Assembly (NCBI RefSeq): GCF_003725545.1
Contig: NZ_RJLN01000011.1
Location: forward strand, 1-64,000
DNA: 64,000 nucleotides
Direction: 5' to 3'
Source: Micromonospora solifontis
GTDB lineage: Bacteria > Actinomycetota > Actinomycetes > Mycobacteriales > Micromonosporaceae
A model generated the notes under the pieces. It was not told the origin of the DNA and searched no databases. It was given only the letters and a program-made list of their open reading frames with translations. A program made the position numbers and the translations under genes. Below, in pieces: positions 52,470 to 64,000 of this stretch. Position 1 is the first letter of the stretch, and each line of letters starts with the position of its first letter.

Positions 52470-54827
52470 TCAGCGCAACGACAGCGCGGCCAGGGCGGCG
52501 TTGACGATGCTGCCCGGCAGCAGGTCGTGCAGCTCGTACAGCTCCTGGACGCTGCCGGACTGGCCGAACTCGTCCACCCCGAGCGGCACCGCCGGGGCGC
52601 CGAGCGCGGAGCCGAGCCAGGCCATCGCGTGCGAGGCCGCGTCGTGCACGGTCACCACCGGCGTGCGGTCGGCGAAGGCCGACCGGAGCGCGCCCGGCAC
52701 GCTCGGCACGGTCGCGGTCCGCACGCCCTGGCGCAGGGTCCGCTGCCAGGCCCGGTAGAGCCGGTCCAGGCTCGTCACGTCGACCACGTGCGCCGCGACG
52801 CCCTCCTCCGCCAGCTCCGCGGCGGCGGCGAGCACCTCGGGCAGCACCGCGCCGGACGCGGCGAGCTGCACGACCGGGGCGTCCGCCAGGTGCGGGTACG
52901 CCTCGTGCGCGTCGACCAGCCGGTACGCGCCCGCCACCACCTGCCGGCGCAGCACCGCGTCGCCGATCCGGGCCCGGGCCGCCTCGAACGGCGCCTGGTC
53001 GATCGGGCGGGTGCTGAGCCGGAAGTAGTACGCCCCGTCCTCGGCCGGCGCGGCGGTCGCGGCCGGCGCCGCACCACCGGCGATCTGGCCGAGCGCGTCG
53101 CAGAGCAGCCAGTCGAGGCTGCCGGCGTACGCGGGCTCGAGGAAGGTGACCCCGGGCAGTTCCAGGCCGACGGACGCGGTGATGGTCGACTGGTGGGCGC
53201 CGCCCTCGGGGGCGAGGGTGATGCCCGACGGGGTGCCGGCCACCACGAACCGGGAGCCGGAGTAGGTGCCGTAGAGGAACGCGTCCAGGCCGCGCAGCAC
53301 GAACGGGTCGTAGACCGTGCCGACCGGCAGCAGCGGCTGGCCCGACAGGTCCCAGGACAGTCCCAGCTGGCCGAGCAGCAGGAACAGGTTCATCTCGGAG
53401 ATGCCCAGCTCGATGTGCTGGCCGGCGGGGGTCTCCGTCCAGCGCAGCATCCGGTCCTCGGTCCAGGAGCGCTGCTCGGTGGGGGCGAAGACGCCGGTCT
53501 TGTTGATGAACCCGGCCAGGTTGGTGGAGGTGGCCACGTCCGGCGCGGTGGTGACCAGGTAGGGCGCCACCTGCGGGTCGCGGGCCAGGTCGACCAGCAC
53601 CCGGCCGAAGACCTCCTGGGTGGAGACCGGCTTGTTCGCGCGTACCCGGGTGGTCTCCGGGACGGTGACCCCCAGCGCCCGCTCGCGGGGCGCGCGGGAC
53701 AGCGCCTCCCGGCGCTCGCCGGCCCGGATGCCGGCCGGGGATGCCGGGTCCAGGCGGTCCCACTCGGTCTCGCGGCTGAGGCCGTGCGCCGCGCGCAGCG
53801 CGTCGACCTGCTCGGTGGTGAGCAGCGCCGAGTGGTTGCGCGGGTTGCCGGCGATCGGCAACCCCCAGCCCTTGACCGTGTACGCGAAGACCACGCTGGG
53901 CCGGTCGGTGACCGCGTCGCACTGGGCGTACGCGTCCAGCATGGCTTCCAGATCGTGCCCGCCGAGGTCGGTGACGAGCGGGCCCAGCTCGTCATCGGGA
54001 ATGCCGGCGATGAACTCCTCGATCCCGGCCGGCGCGCCGTCCAGGAACTGCTTGCGCAGGGCCGGCCCAGCCAGCCCGAACAGCGACTGGTACTGCTCGT
54101 TGGGCATCCGGTCGATCCAGTCGCGCAACGCCTCGCCGCCCGGCCGGGCGTACGCCTCGGCGAGCTTGCGGCCGTACTTGACCTCGACGACGTGCCAGCC
54201 GGCGGCCTCGAACTGGCCGCGCCACTGGTTGATCCGGATCCCGGGGACGACCCGGTCCAGCGACTGGCGGTTGAAGTCGACCAGCCACATCACGTTGCCC
54301 AGGCCGGTGGTGGCCGGGTCGGCGACCGCCTCCCAGATGTTCCCCTCGTCCAGCTCGGCGTCGCCGATCAGGGCGATGAACCGGGAGTGCGGGCGCTGGC
54401 CGAAGTGCGCGTCGACGTAGCGGCGGGTCACCGCGGCGAACAGCGGCGCGGCGGCGCCCAGGCCGACCGAGCCGGTGGAGAAGTCCACCCCGTCCGGGTC
54501 CTTGGTGCGCGACGGGTACGACTGGAGTCCGCCGCGCGCCCGCAGCTTCGGCAGGTACGACCGGTCCAGGTTGCCGAGCAGGTACTGGATGGCGTGGAAG
54601 ACCGGCGAGGCGTGCGGCTTGACCGCGACCCGGTCCTCGGCGTCCAGGTGGGCGAACCAGAGCGCGGTCATCGCGGTGACCAGGGAGGCGCTGGACGCCT
54701 GGTGGCCGCCGACCTTCACCCCGTCGCCGGTGTCCCGGTCGTGGTTGGCCGCGTCCACGATCCGGGTGGCGAGCCAGAGCACCCGCCGCTGGATCTCGTC
54801 GAGGACGTCGAGGTCGTGCTGGTTCAC
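52470..54827 (-). CDS. Homodimeric pyruvate dehydrogenase E1-like (transketolase superfamily) protein
   Basis: The product is 785 aa from a GTG. It follows the AceE plan: N-terminal ThDP domain ('HASPVFHAIQYLLGNL', 'STGSVGLGAAAPLFAAVTRRYVD', 'ALIGDAELDEGNIWEA...LVDFNRQSLD'), middle pyrimidine-binding domain ('QHIELGISEMNLFLLLGQLGLS') and transketolase C-terminal domain. At 785 aa it is shorter than AceE (about 890-920 aa) and resembles the MdeB-like branch. It may decarboxylate pyruvate or another 2-oxo acid; the E2/E3 partners are not in the window, so the substrate is uncertain. Confidence 0.82.
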   Translation of the reverse strand: MNQHDLDVLDEIQRRVLWLATRIVDAANHDRDTGDGVKVGGHQASSASLVTAMTALWFAHLDAEDRVAVKPHASPVFHAIQYLLGNLDRSYLPKLRARGGLQSYPSRTKDPDGVDFSTGSVGLGAAAPLFAAVTRRYVDAHFGQRPHSRFIALIGDAELDEGNIWEAVADPATTGLGNVMWLVDFNRQSLDRVVPGIRINQWRGQFEAAGWHVVEVKYGRKLAEAYARPGGEALRDWIDRMPNEQYQSLFGLAGPALRKQFLDGAPAGIEEFIAGIPDDELGPLVTDLGGHDLEAMLDAYAQCDAVTDRPSVVFAYTVKGWGLPIAGNPRNHSALLTTEQVDALRAAHGLSRETEWDRLDPASPAGIRAGERREALSRAPRERALGVTVPETTRVRANKPVSTQEVFGRVLVDLARDPQVAPYLVTTAPDVATSTNLAGFINKTGVFAPTEQRSWTEDRMLRWTETPAGQHIELGISEMNLFLLLGQLGLSWDLSGQPLLPVGTVYDPFVLRGLDAFLYGTYSGSRFVVAGTPSGITLAPEGGAHQSTITASVGLELPGVTFLEPAYAGSLDWLLCDALGQIAGGAAPAATAAPAEDGAYYFRLSTRPIDQAPFEAARARIGDAVLRRQVVAGAYRLVDAHEAYPHLADAPVVQLAASGAVLPEVLAAAAELAEEGVAAHVVDVTSLDRLYRAWQRTLRQGVRTATVPSVPGALRSAFADRTPVVTVHDAASHAMAWLGSALGAPAVPLGVDEFGQSGSVQELYELHDLLPGSIVNAALAALSLR

Positions 54828-54908
54828 GGTGACTCCATCCGGGCGTCGCCGTTGACGCCCTCTGCGGGGGTGCTGGTGGGCCGGCGCACGACGGCGGCGG
54901 CGGTGTGG

Positions 54909-54963
54909 GTGTTAGGAGGGGCCCCTTCCTATGCACCAGGCGTTAAGAAGGGGCCCCTCCTTG
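54909..54963 (+). repeat. Dispersed palindromic repeat, copy C
   Basis: About 55 bases: GTTAGGAGGGGCCCCTTCCTATGCACCAGGCGTTAAGAAGGGGCCCCTCCTT in structure, two GGGGCCCC palindromes as in copies A and B (positions given rather than full match). It lies between the gatB stop and the E1-like start and may terminate gatCAB. Confidence 0.72.
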
Positions 54964-54967
54964 CACC

Positions 54968-56467
54968 TCAGCCCTGGGCGCCGAGGCGCTCCAGGATCAG
55001 CTCGCGGACGGTCTTGGCGTCCGCCTGGCCGCGGGTGGTCTTCATGACCGCGCCGACCAGTGCGCCGGCCGCCGCGATCTTGCCGCTGCGGACCTTGTCG
55101 GCGACGTCCGGGTTGGCGGCGATGGCATCGTCGACGGCGGCGGTGAGCGCGCCGGTGTCGGAGACGACCTCCAGGCCCCGGTTGGTCATGATCTCGGTCG
55201 GCGAGCCCTCACCGGCCACCACGCCCTCCAGCACGGCACGGGCCAGCTTGTCGTTGAGCTTGCCCGCGTCGACCAGGCCCTGCAGCTCGGCGACCTGCGC
55301 CGGGGTGGCGCCGACGTCGGCCAGCTCCACGCCGGTCTCGTTGGCCCGCCGGGACAGCTCGCCCAGCCACCACTTGCGGGCCGCGGCCGGGGTGGTCCCG
55401 GCGGCGACGGTCGCCTCGATCAGCTCCACCGCGCCGGCGTTGACCACGGACTGCATGTCCAGGTCGGACAGGCCCCACTCCTGCTGGATCCGCTTGCGGC
55501 GCAGCCGCGGCAGCTCCGGCAGGGCGGCCTTCAGCTCGGCCACCCAGGCGGTGTCCGGCGCGAGCGGCACGAGGTCCGGCTCCGGGAAGTAGCGGTAGTC
55601 GGTGGCGGTCTCCTTGGACCGGCCCGGGGTGGTGTCCCCGGTGTCCTCGTGGAAGTGCCGGGTCTCCTGGGTGATCTTCCCGCCGGCGTCGAGCACGGAC
55701 GCCTGGCGCAGCATTTCCGAGCGGACCGCCCGCTCGACCGAGCGCAGCGAGTTGACGTTCTTGGTCTCGGTGCGCGTGCCCCACTCCTCGCCGGGCTTGT
55801 TCAGCGAGGTGTTGACGTCGCAGCGCAGCGAGCCCTCCTCCATCCGGACGTCGGAGACGCCCAGCGAGCGGATCACGTCGCGCAGCTCGGTGACGTACGC
55901 CCGGGCCACCTCCGGCGCCAGCGCGCCGGTGCCGGGGATCGGCTTGGTGACGATCTCCACGAGCGGGATGCCGGCCCGGTTGTAGTCGACCAGCGACTCG
56001 GTCGCGCCGTGGATCCGGCCGGTGGCGCCGCCGACGTGCAGCGTCTTGCCGGTGTCCTCCTCCAGGTGCACCCGCTCGATGCCGATCCGGACCAGCTCGC
56101 CGTTGACCTCGACGTCCAGGTACCCGTCGAAGCAGAGCGGCTCGTCGTACTGGCTGATCTGGAAGTTCTTCGGCATGTCCGGGTAGAAGTAGTTCTTCCG
56201 GGCGAACCGGCACCACTCGGCGATGGAGCAGTTCAGCGCGAGGCCGATCCGGATCGTCGCCTCGATGGCCGCCTTGTTGGCCACCGGCAGCGAGCCGGGC
56301 AGGCCCAGGCAGACCGGGCAGACCCGGGTGTTCGGCTCGCCGCCGAAGTCGGTCGGGCAGCCGCACCACATCTTGGTGTTCGTGCCCAGCTCGACGTGGG
56401 TCTCCAGGCCGATCACCGGTTCGTAGCGCGCGACGACCTCGTCGTACGCGGGCAGTGTCGTCGTCAT
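54968..56467 (-). CDS. gatB: Asp-tRNA(Asn)/Glu-tRNA(Gln) amidotransferase subunit B
   Basis: The product is 499 aa. It begins with the GatB signature '[24 protein letters not shown]' including the zinc cysteines, continues with '[17 protein letters not shown]', '[22 protein letters not shown]' and ends in the YqeY-like tail. It binds the misacylated tRNA and carries the kinase site of GatCAB. Lies 13 bases after gatA on the same strand. Confidence 0.97.
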   Translation of the reverse strand: MTTTLPAYDEVVARYEPVIGLETHVELGTNTKMWCGCPTDFGGEPNTRVCPVCLGLPGSLPVANKAAIEATIRIGLALNCSIAEWCRFARKNYFYPDMPKNFQISQYDEPLCFDGYLDVEVNGELVRIGIERVHLEEDTGKTLHVGGATGRIHGATESLVDYNRAGIPLVEIVTKPIPGTGALAPEVARAYVTELRDVIRSLGVSDVRMEEGSLRCDVNTSLNKPGEEWGTRTETKNVNSLRSVERAVRSEMLRQASVLDAGGKITQETRHFHEDTGDTTPGRSKETATDYRYFPEPDLVPLAPDTAWVAELKAALPELPRLRRKRIQQEWGLSDLDMQSVVNAGAVELIEATVAAGTTPAAARKWWLGELSRRANETGVELADVGATPAQVAELQGLVDAGKLNDKLARAVLEGVVAGEGSPTEIMTNRGLEVVSDTGALTAAVDDAIAANPDVADKVRSGKIAAAGALVGAVMKTTRGQADAKTVRELILERLGAQG

Positions 56468-56480
56468 CGGTGCTCCTGCC

Positions 56481-57956
56481 TCACAGTGCCGGTGGGGTGA
56501 ACGTGCCGACCGTGGACTCCAGCGCGGCGGCGACCCGGTACATCCGGTCGTCGGCCATGGTCGGGGCCATGATCTGGAAGCCGACCGGGAGCCCCTCGGA
56601 GAGGCCGCACGGGACCGAGATCGCCGGCCCGCCGTACAGGTTGGTCGGGATCGTGAACAGGTCGGCCAGGTACATCTGGTACGGGTCCGAGGTGCGCGCC
56701 CCGATCGGGAAGGCCACGAACGGCGTGGTCGGCGAGATCAGCGCGTCCACCTGCTCGAACGCGGCGGTGAAGTCGCGCGTGATCAGGGTCCGGACCTTCT
56801 GCGCCTGGCCGTAGTAGGCGTCGTAGTAGCCCGAGGAGAGGGCGTACGTGCCGATCATGATGCGCCGCTTCACCTCGGGGCCGAAGCCGGCCTCGCGGGT
56901 CAGCGACATGACCTCCTCCAGCGACCGGTTGCCGTCGTCGCCGACCCGCAGGCCGAACCGGACGCCGTCGAACCGGGCCAGGTTGGAGGAGCACTCGCTC
57001 GGGGCGATCAGGTAGTACGCCGGCAGCGCGTACTTGAAGTGCGGGCAGGACACCTCGACGATCTCGGCGCCCAGCTTGGCCAGGGCCTCGGCCGACTCGC
57101 GGAACGCGGCCAGCACGCCCGGCTCCGCGCCCTCGCCGGTGAACTCGGTGACCACGCCGAGCTTCACCCCGGTCAGGTCGCCGGTCGCGCCGAGCCGCGC
57201 CGCGCCGACCACGTCCGGCACCGCGGCCGGGATGGAGGTGGAGTCGCGGGGGTCGTGACCGCCGATCACCTGGTGCAGCAGCGCGGCGTCGAGCACCGTA
57301 CGCGCACACGGACCGGGGGTGTCCAGGGATGAGGAGAAGGCCACCAGGCCGTAGCGGGAGGTGCCGCCGTAGGTGGGCTTGGCGCCGACGGTGCCGGTGA
57401 CCGCGCCCGGCTGGCGGATCGAGCCGCCGGTGTCCGAGCCGATCGACAGCGGCGCCTCGTACGCCGCGAGGGCCGCGGCGCTGCCGCCGCCCGAGCCACC
57501 CGGGATGCGCTCGAGGTCCCACGGGTTGCGGGTCGGGCCGTACGCGGAGTATTCCGTCGAGGAGCCCATGGCGAACTCGTCCATGTTGGTCTTGCCGAGC
57601 ATCACCGTGCCGGCGGCGCGCAGCCGCTCGACGATGGTCGAGTCGTACGGCGGGCGCCAGCCCTCCAGGATCTTCGACCCGACGGTGGTCGGCACGCCCT
57701 TGGTGGTGAGCACGTCCTTGACGGCGACCGGCACGCCCGCGAGGGGACCGATCTCCTCGCCGGCGGCCCGGCGCTCGTCCACGCCGCGGGCGGCGGCGAG
57801 CGCGCCCTCGGTGTCGACGTGCAGGAAGGCGTGCACCCGGTCGTCCACGGCCGCGATCCGGTCCAGGTGCGCCTGGGTGACCTCGACGGCGGAGGTCTCG
57901 CCCGCGGCCACCAGACCGGCGATCTCCGCCGCGCTCAGCCTCGTCAGATCACTCAT
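56481..57956 (-). CDS. gatA: Asp/Glu-tRNA amidotransferase subunit A
   Basis: The product is 491 aa, an amidase-signature enzyme. The Ser-cisSer-Lys triad is visible as Lys80 ('PVAVKDVL'), Ser155 ('PGGSGGGSA') and Ser179 ('[11 protein letters not shown]'). It liberates ammonia from glutamine for transamidation of Glu-tRNA(Gln) and Asp-tRNA(Asn). It overlaps gatC by 4 bases. Confidence 0.97.
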   Translation of the reverse strand: MSDLTRLSAAEIAGLVAAGETSAVEVTQAHLDRIAAVDDRVHAFLHVDTEGALAAARGVDERRAAGEEIGPLAGVPVAVKDVLTTKGVPTTVGSKILEGWRPPYDSTIVERLRAAGTVMLGKTNMDEFAMGSSTEYSAYGPTRNPWDLERIPGGSGGGSAAALAAYEAPLSIGSDTGGSIRQPGAVTGTVGAKPTYGGTSRYGLVAFSSSLDTPGPCARTVLDAALLHQVIGGHDPRDSTSIPAAVPDVVGAARLGATGDLTGVKLGVVTEFTGEGAEPGVLAAFRESAEALAKLGAEIVEVSCPHFKYALPAYYLIAPSECSSNLARFDGVRFGLRVGDDGNRSLEEVMSLTREAGFGPEVKRRIMIGTYALSSGYYDAYYGQAQKVRTLITRDFTAAFEQVDALISPTTPFVAFPIGARTSDPYQMYLADLFTIPTNLYGGPAISVPCGLSEGLPVGFQIMAPTMADDRMYRVAAALESTVGTFTPPAL

Positions 57957-58258
57957 GAAGCCACATCCTCGTCCAGGATCCGCGGGACGCGGAACCGCTG
58001 CTCCTCGGCGTCGGGCGCACCCGACAGCGCCTCCTGCGGGGTCAGCCCGGGCACCACCACGTCCTCCCGGAGGACGTTGGTCAGCGGCACCGAGTGGGAC
58101 GTCGGCGGGATGTCCGCCGCGGTGACCTCGCCGACCTGGGCGACCGACTGGAGGATCACGTCCAGCTGACCGGCGAAGGTGTCCAGCTCCTCCTCGGTGA
58201 CGGCGAGCCGCGACAGTCGCGCGAGGTGCGCGACCTCCTCGCGGGAGATGGCGGCCAT
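57953..58258 (-). CDS. gatC: Asp/Glu-tRNA amidotransferase subunit C
   Basis: The product is 101 aa. The start '[40 protein letters not shown]' is the canonical GatC helix pair that clamps GatA to GatB. First gene of the coupled gatCAB operon. Confidence 0.96.
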   Translation of the reverse strand: MAAISREEVAHLARLSRLAVTEEELDTFAGQLDVILQSVAQVGEVTAADIPPTSHSVPLTNVLREDVVVPGLTPQEALSGAPDAEEQRFRVPRILDEDVAS

Positions 58259-58349
58259 CGGGTGCCCCCTTCGTGGCTGTCCTGCTGCGTCTGCGGTGTG
58301 CCGGCCGCGCGTCCGACGGTGCCGATGACGCGCGGTGACCGGAGCGAGT

Positions 58350-60887
58350 CTATTGTCCCGCCGTCGCCCCGACGCCTCCGACTCCCCCCGGGCGGACCGG
58401 GCGGTACCGGGACAGCCAGGTCACCAGTTCCTCGGCCGGCATGGGCCGGGCGTGGAACCAGCCCTGGGCCACGTCGCAGCCGGCCGCGTGCAGCAGCCGC
58501 CAGGTGCGCTCGTCCTCCACGCCCTCGGCCACCACCCGCAGCCCGAGCGCCCCGGCCAGCTCGATCATCGACCGGACGATCGCCGCGTCGTCCGGGTCGT
58601 CGGCCATGCCGAGCACGAACGACCGGTCCACCTTCACCTCGGACAGCGGCAGCCGGCGCAGGTGCTGCAGGGACGAGTACCCGGTGCCGAAATCGTCCAA
58701 CGCGATGCCCACGCCGATCCGGTGCAACTGGGTGATGCTGGCCAGCACCCGCCGCGGATCGGCCATCAGCGCGCCCTCGGTGATCTCCACCTGGAGCCGG
58801 TCGGGCCGGACGCCGTACCGGGCCAGCCGGTCGGCGATCTGCTCGGCGATCTCCCCGGTGTGCAGGTCCCGCACGCTGACGTTGAGCGCGGCGCGCAGCG
58901 TGAGCCCCGCCGCCGACCACTTCGCCACCTGCTCCACCACGTCGTCGACCACCCGGCGGGTGAGCAGCCGCATCACCGCGCTCTGCTCGGCGACCTGGAT
59001 GAGCTCCCCCGGGTCGACCATGCCCCGGCGGGGGTGCCGCCAGCGCAGCAGCGCCTCCACCCCGACGACCTCGCCGGTCGCGATGGCGATCTGCGGCTGG
59101 TAGTACATGGTGATCTCGCCCGGGTCCCCGGCCGGGTCGTCCGCCCCGCCGGCCGCCCGCACCCCACCGCGCGGCTCCGGTTGCCGCTCGCTCGCCCCGG
59201 CCGCCCCGACCGCACCCGCCGCCCCGACCGCACCCGCCGTCCCGGCCGCACCCGCCGTCCCGGCCGCGCCCGTGGCCTCCGCTCCGGCCGCCCGGTCCTC
59301 GTCCTCGTGGGCGGCTGCGCGGACGGCCCGGCGGCGGATCGGGTCGGCAGCGGTGACGATCCGGTTGATCAGCTCGTCGTCCGGGTGGATCTCGACTCGG
59401 TCGCGTCGCCGGCGCAGCCAGCGCCGACCCGCGCCGGCAGGGGCGACCGGCCCGCCCCGGCCGCCGTTGCCGCGCACCAGGTCACCCCTGCCGTCCCGGG
59501 CCGGCCCGGCCAGCGCCGGGGCGAGGACCGCGCCGTCGCCGCCGCGTACCCCGGCGGGCGGTTCCTCGGCCGGCGCGCTCGGCGCGGACTCCAGCACCCG
59601 GCGCAGGTCGGCGAGGAGGCTGAGCCGCTCGGCCGAGTTGTGGTCGGACTCGGCCGCGTACACGGCGACCGTGTCGTTGCGGTGCTTGGCGTCGTACATG
59701 GCCACGTCGGCGTGCCGCATCAGGGTGGCGAAGTCCTCGCCGTGCTCCGGAAAGAGCGCGATGCCGATCGAGCCGCCGACGTCCAGCGGCAACCCGTCCA
59801 GCGGAACCGGTTCGGCGAGCGCGGCGACCACCCGGTCGGCCCGCTCGCGCGCCTCGTCGACGCCGGTGAGCCGGGGTACGACGATGGCGAACTCGTCGCC
59901 GCCGAGGCGGGCCAGCAGGTCCCGCTCCCCCACCACGCCGGCCAGCCGGGCGCTCACCTCGACCAGGAGCCGGTCCCCGACCGCGTGCCCGAGGGCGTCG
60001 TTGACGTGCTTGAACCGGTCCAGGTCGAGCAGCAGCAGGGCCAGGTGGGCGTCCGGCTCGCCCCGGGCGGCCCGCTCGGCGTGCAGGTGCACCTGCTCGG
60101 CCACCTCGGTCAGCAGCGCCTTGCGGTTCGGTAGGCCGGTGAGCGGGTCGAGGGCGGCGAGCTGCTCCCGCTCGGCGGAGAGCCGGGCCATCCGGTAGAC
60201 CGCGAAGAGCGGCACCAGCACCAGCGGGATCAACGCGGCGCTGGCCCGGGCGGCGGCCACCAGCACCGGCGCGAGCAGCAGCAGCGACCCGGTGGAGAGC
60301 AGCTCGTACGCCAGGCCGAGCCGGACGGTGGGCCACCAGCGGTCGCCGAAGCGCAGCCGGATCGCGGAGCTGACCAGCGCGTAGTTCACCGCGAACCAGG
60401 CCGCGATGGCGGCGAACACCACCGCGACGTCGGTCCAGTGCAGCCGGCCGCCGTCGAAGAGGTGACCGGGCCCGAGCCGGGTGACCAGGTACGCGGCGGC
60501 GAGCGCGCACGCGTACTGGGCGGCGTTGAACGCGGTGCGCCAGACGGCGTGCCCCATCCGCCAGCCCGACACGGCCACCGCCACGGCCTGCACGGCGACG
60601 GCCGGGCCGAGCCCCCAGCCGAGCAGGATCGCGAAGGTGAAGCAGGTCGACGGGAAGACCGCCGAGGTCTCCCGCCGACCGGGCGGCACGAACGGCCGGG
60701 CGTCGCAGGCGACGGCGAGCGCCGCCATCGTCCAGAAGGCGGCCGGCAGGTCGGGCAGCCGGTCGGGCAGCCCGACCAGCGGGCCGGCCGAGACCAGCAC
60801 GGCCAGCGCGCCGATCGCCACCACGAAGCCGAAGAACGCCGGCGCCCGGCCCGGTGGGACGGAGTTTCGCGGATCGGCGGTCTCCAT
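58350..60887 (-). CDS. Membrane GGDEF-EAL protein with inserted Ala/Gly-rich linker in EAL
   Basis: The product is 845 aa (GGGAGGT site). About seven membrane segments fill residues 15-245. The GGDEF domain is intact ('[13 protein letters not shown]', '[10 protein letters not shown]'). The EAL domain starts '[11 protein letters not shown]' near residue 435, is interrupted by about 150 low-complexity residues, and resumes at '[25 protein letters not shown]', with 'LNVSVRDL', 'EITEGAL', '[10 protein letters not shown]' and 'AEGVED' preserved. Both activities look possible. The insert contains an 18-bp minisatellite. Confidence 0.9.
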   Translation of the reverse strand: METADPRNSVPPGRAPAFFGFVVAIGALAVLVSAGPLVGLPDRLPDLPAAFWTMAALAVACDARPFVPPGRRETSAVFPSTCFTFAILLGWGLGPAVAVQAVAVAVSGWRMGHAVWRTAFNAAQYACALAAAYLVTRLGPGHLFDGGRLHWTDVAVVFAAIAAWFAVNYALVSSAIRLRFGDRWWPTVRLGLAYELLSTGSLLLLAPVLVAAARASAALIPLVLVPLFAVYRMARLSAEREQLAALDPLTGLPNRKALLTEVAEQVHLHAERAARGEPDAHLALLLLDLDRFKHVNDALGHAVGDRLLVEVSARLAGVVGERDLLARLGGDEFAIVVPRLTGVDEARERADRVVAALAEPVPLDGLPLDVGGSIGIALFPEHGEDFATLMRHADVAMYDAKHRNDTVAVYAAESDHNSAERLSLLADLRRVLESAPSAPAEEPPAGVRGGDGAVLAPALAGPARDGRGDLVRGNGGRGGPVAPAGAGRRWLRRRRDRVEIHPDDELINRIVTAADPIRRRAVRAAAHEDEDRAAGAEATGAAGTAGAAGTAGAVGAAGAVGAAGASERQPEPRGGVRAAGGADDPAGDPGEITMYYQPQIAIATGEVVGVEALLRWRHPRRGMVDPGELIQVAEQSAVMRLLTRRVVDDVVEQVAKWSAAGLTLRAALNVSVRDLHTGEIAEQIADRLARYGVRPDRLQVEITEGALMADPRRVLASITQLHRIGVGIALDDFGTGYSSLQHLRRLPLSEVKVDRSFVLGMADDPDDAAIVRSMIELAGALGLRVVAEGVEDERTWRLLHAAGCDVAQGWFHARPMPAEELVTWLSRYRPVRPGGVGGVGATAGQ
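59203..59274. repeat. 18-bp minisatellite, four units
   Basis: Four tandem 18-base units (GCCCCGACCGCACCCGCC and close variants) lie inside the GGDEF-EAL gene and encode the Gly-Ala-Ala-Gly-Thr/Val run. Copy number can change without shifting frame. Confidence 0.85.
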
Positions 60888-61052
60888 CGCGCACCTCCCG
60901 GGGACAGCCGTGGCGTGCGTCGCTCACACGCCGTACGCCAATGAAACGCCCTCGGTGTCGATTTCTCCGACACGACAGTCACGAATCGGTCGTAGTCGTA
61001 ATTAAGTTGGTATACGCGATCAGGTCACGTCAAGATCCCACATTGCTCCGGA

Positions 61053-63212
<2,160 letters not shown>

Positions 63213-63253
63213 CTACCCCCGAACCGTAGCGGGCAGGGCCGACAATCGCCCCG

Positions 63254-64000
63254 TCAGTCGTGGCGGGCGGCCAGGGTGGTGAGCTGGTCGGCGTACTCGA
63301 TCCGGGCGGACCAGTCGGCGGGCCACCCGGCCATGCCGTGGGCGGCCCCGACGAAGGCGCCGGCGAGGGCCGCGATGGAGTCGGAGTCGCCGGCCGTGGT
63401 GGCGCCCCGGGCCAGCGCGCCGACCGGGTCCTCCGGGTGCCGCAGCGCGCAGAGCAGCGCGGTCGCCAGGGCCTCCTCGGCGATCCAGCCCTCGCCGGTG
63501 AGCCGGCACGGATCCGCGCCGTCGTCCGGGCGGGCCAGCGCCGCGTCGAGGCGGCCGAGCACCCGCAGGCAGTCGTCCCAGCCCCGGGCGATGAACTCCT
63601 CCGGTGTCCGCTCGCCGGGGCGCTGCCACAGGTCGCCCAGCCAGTCGCCCCGGTAGACGGTGCGCTGCGCGCGGGCCCGGTCGGTGAGCAGGCCCGGCAG
63701 GTCGGCCAGGGCGGCGCCGTCGCGCAGCAGCCGGACCGCGTACGCGGTCAGCTCGCTGGCCGCCAGGCCGGTCGGGTGCCCGTGGGTCAGGCCGGCCTGG
63801 AGCTGGGCGAGCCCGGCGAGGGTGTCGAGGTCGACGTCGAGCAGCCCGACCGGGGTGACCCGCATGTTGGCCCCGCACCCCTTCGAGCCGATCACCGTGG
63901 CCTCCTGCCAGCGGGTGCCCCGGTCCAGCTCCGCGCACGCCCGCAGGCAGGTCATCCCGGGGGCGCGGTTGTTGTCCGGGCTGACCGACCACTCGACGAA
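63254..64000 (-). CDS. ADP-ribosylglycohydrolase family protein, truncated by the window
   Basis: At least 248 codons are open to the right edge without a stop or a convincing start. Positions 63956-64000 continue the frame with 'FVEWSVSPDNNRAPGMT', so the ATG at 63955 is internal. 'GSKGCGANMRVTPVGLL' and, near the C-terminus, 'ATTAGDSDSIAALAGAFVGAAHG' (Asp pair for Mg2+) are the family signature. It removes ADP-ribose from proteins or nucleotides; the substrate is unknown. It follows ligA upstream on the same strand. Confidence 0.88.
   Translation of the reverse strand, partial: FVEWSVSPDNNRAPGMTCLRACAELDRGTRWQEATVIGSKGCGANMRVTPVGLLDVDLDTLAGLAQLQAGLTHGHPTGLAASELTAYAVRLLRDGAALADLPGLLTDRARAQRTVYRGDWLGDLWQRPGERTPEEFIARGWDDCLRVLGRLDAALARPDDGADPCRLTGEGWIAEEALATALLCALRHPEDPVGALARGATTAGDSDSIAALAGAFVGAAHGMAGWPADWSARIEYADQLTTLAARHD

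Overview
The window is very GC-rich. It has strong G/C third-position bias, frequent GTG starts, tightly packed genes and 4-bp ATGA/GTGA overlaps. Gene content and style point to a filamentous actinobacterium, most likely Micromonosporaceae (Micromonospora-like). This is inferred from protein style and gene order, not from a database search. It looks like ordinary chromosome: there is no phage, integrase, transposase, CRISPR array, rRNA or tRNA that I can support. Intergenic gaps carry an unusual number of palindromic elements.

Layout. 1-6.7 kb: a membrane-anchored hypothetical, a DNA-glycosylase-like protein, a secreted GDSL esterase with a cellulose-binding module, a GNAT acetyltransferase, an internally duplicated LtrA membrane protein, the ribosome-rescue hydrolase ArfB and a small membrane protein. 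6.8-11.5 kb: an operon for a MoxR AAA ATPase, a DUF58 protein, a VWA protein and a PDZ-less HtrA protease, preceded by a small secreted protein. 11.8-17.3 kb: an EEP-family hydrolase, citramalate synthase behind a leader-peptide attenuator, ahpC-ahpD, a PRC-barrel protein and a tyrosine phosphatase. 17.6-32.2 kb: the branched-chain amino acid region (ilvE, leuB, ilvC, ilvN, ilvB, ilvD), with serA, apbE, an unknown small protein and a GGDEF-EAL protein interleaved. 32.3-34.4 kb: an ArsR-SulP pair. 34.6-43.7 kb: a mannan or manno-oligosaccharide utilisation operon (binding protein, two permeases, GH2 beta-mannosidase, GH5 mannanase) divergent from a LacI regulator. 43.7-52.5 kb: a degenerate GGDEF-EAL protein, a PH-like protein, a 2-hydroxyacid dehydrogenase, a GAF/SpoIIE phosphatase, a PQQ-type sugar dehydrogenase lipoprotein and a metallophosphoesterase. 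52.5-64 kb: a homodimeric PDH-E1-like protein, gatC-gatA-gatB, a third GGDEF-EAL protein, ligA and a truncated ADP-ribosylglycohydrolase.

How the genes work together. CimA makes citramalate, a threonine-independent entry to isoleucine. LeuB, IlvBN, IlvC, IlvD and IlvE supply most later shared steps; leuA, leuC and leuD are not in the window. Two of these transcripts (cimA and ilvBNC) start with very short leader peptides rich in branched-chain residues, followed by a hairpin and a U-tailed terminator, so both are probably controlled by ribosome-mediated attenuation. In the sugar operon the secreted mannanase would cut polymer, the ABC system would import oligomers and the beta-mannosidase would finish them in the cytoplasm. 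Its ATPase is missing and must come from elsewhere.

Most unusual signals: a 60-bp, frame-preserving tandem duplication between ilvB and ilvN that creates a 40-codon bridging ORF; the two attenuators; perfect 46-bp and 32-bp palindromes; a roughly 148-bp inverted-repeat element; a three-copy dispersed palindromic repeat; an EAL domain split by an Ala/Gly minisatellite; and a tandem LtrA fusion.
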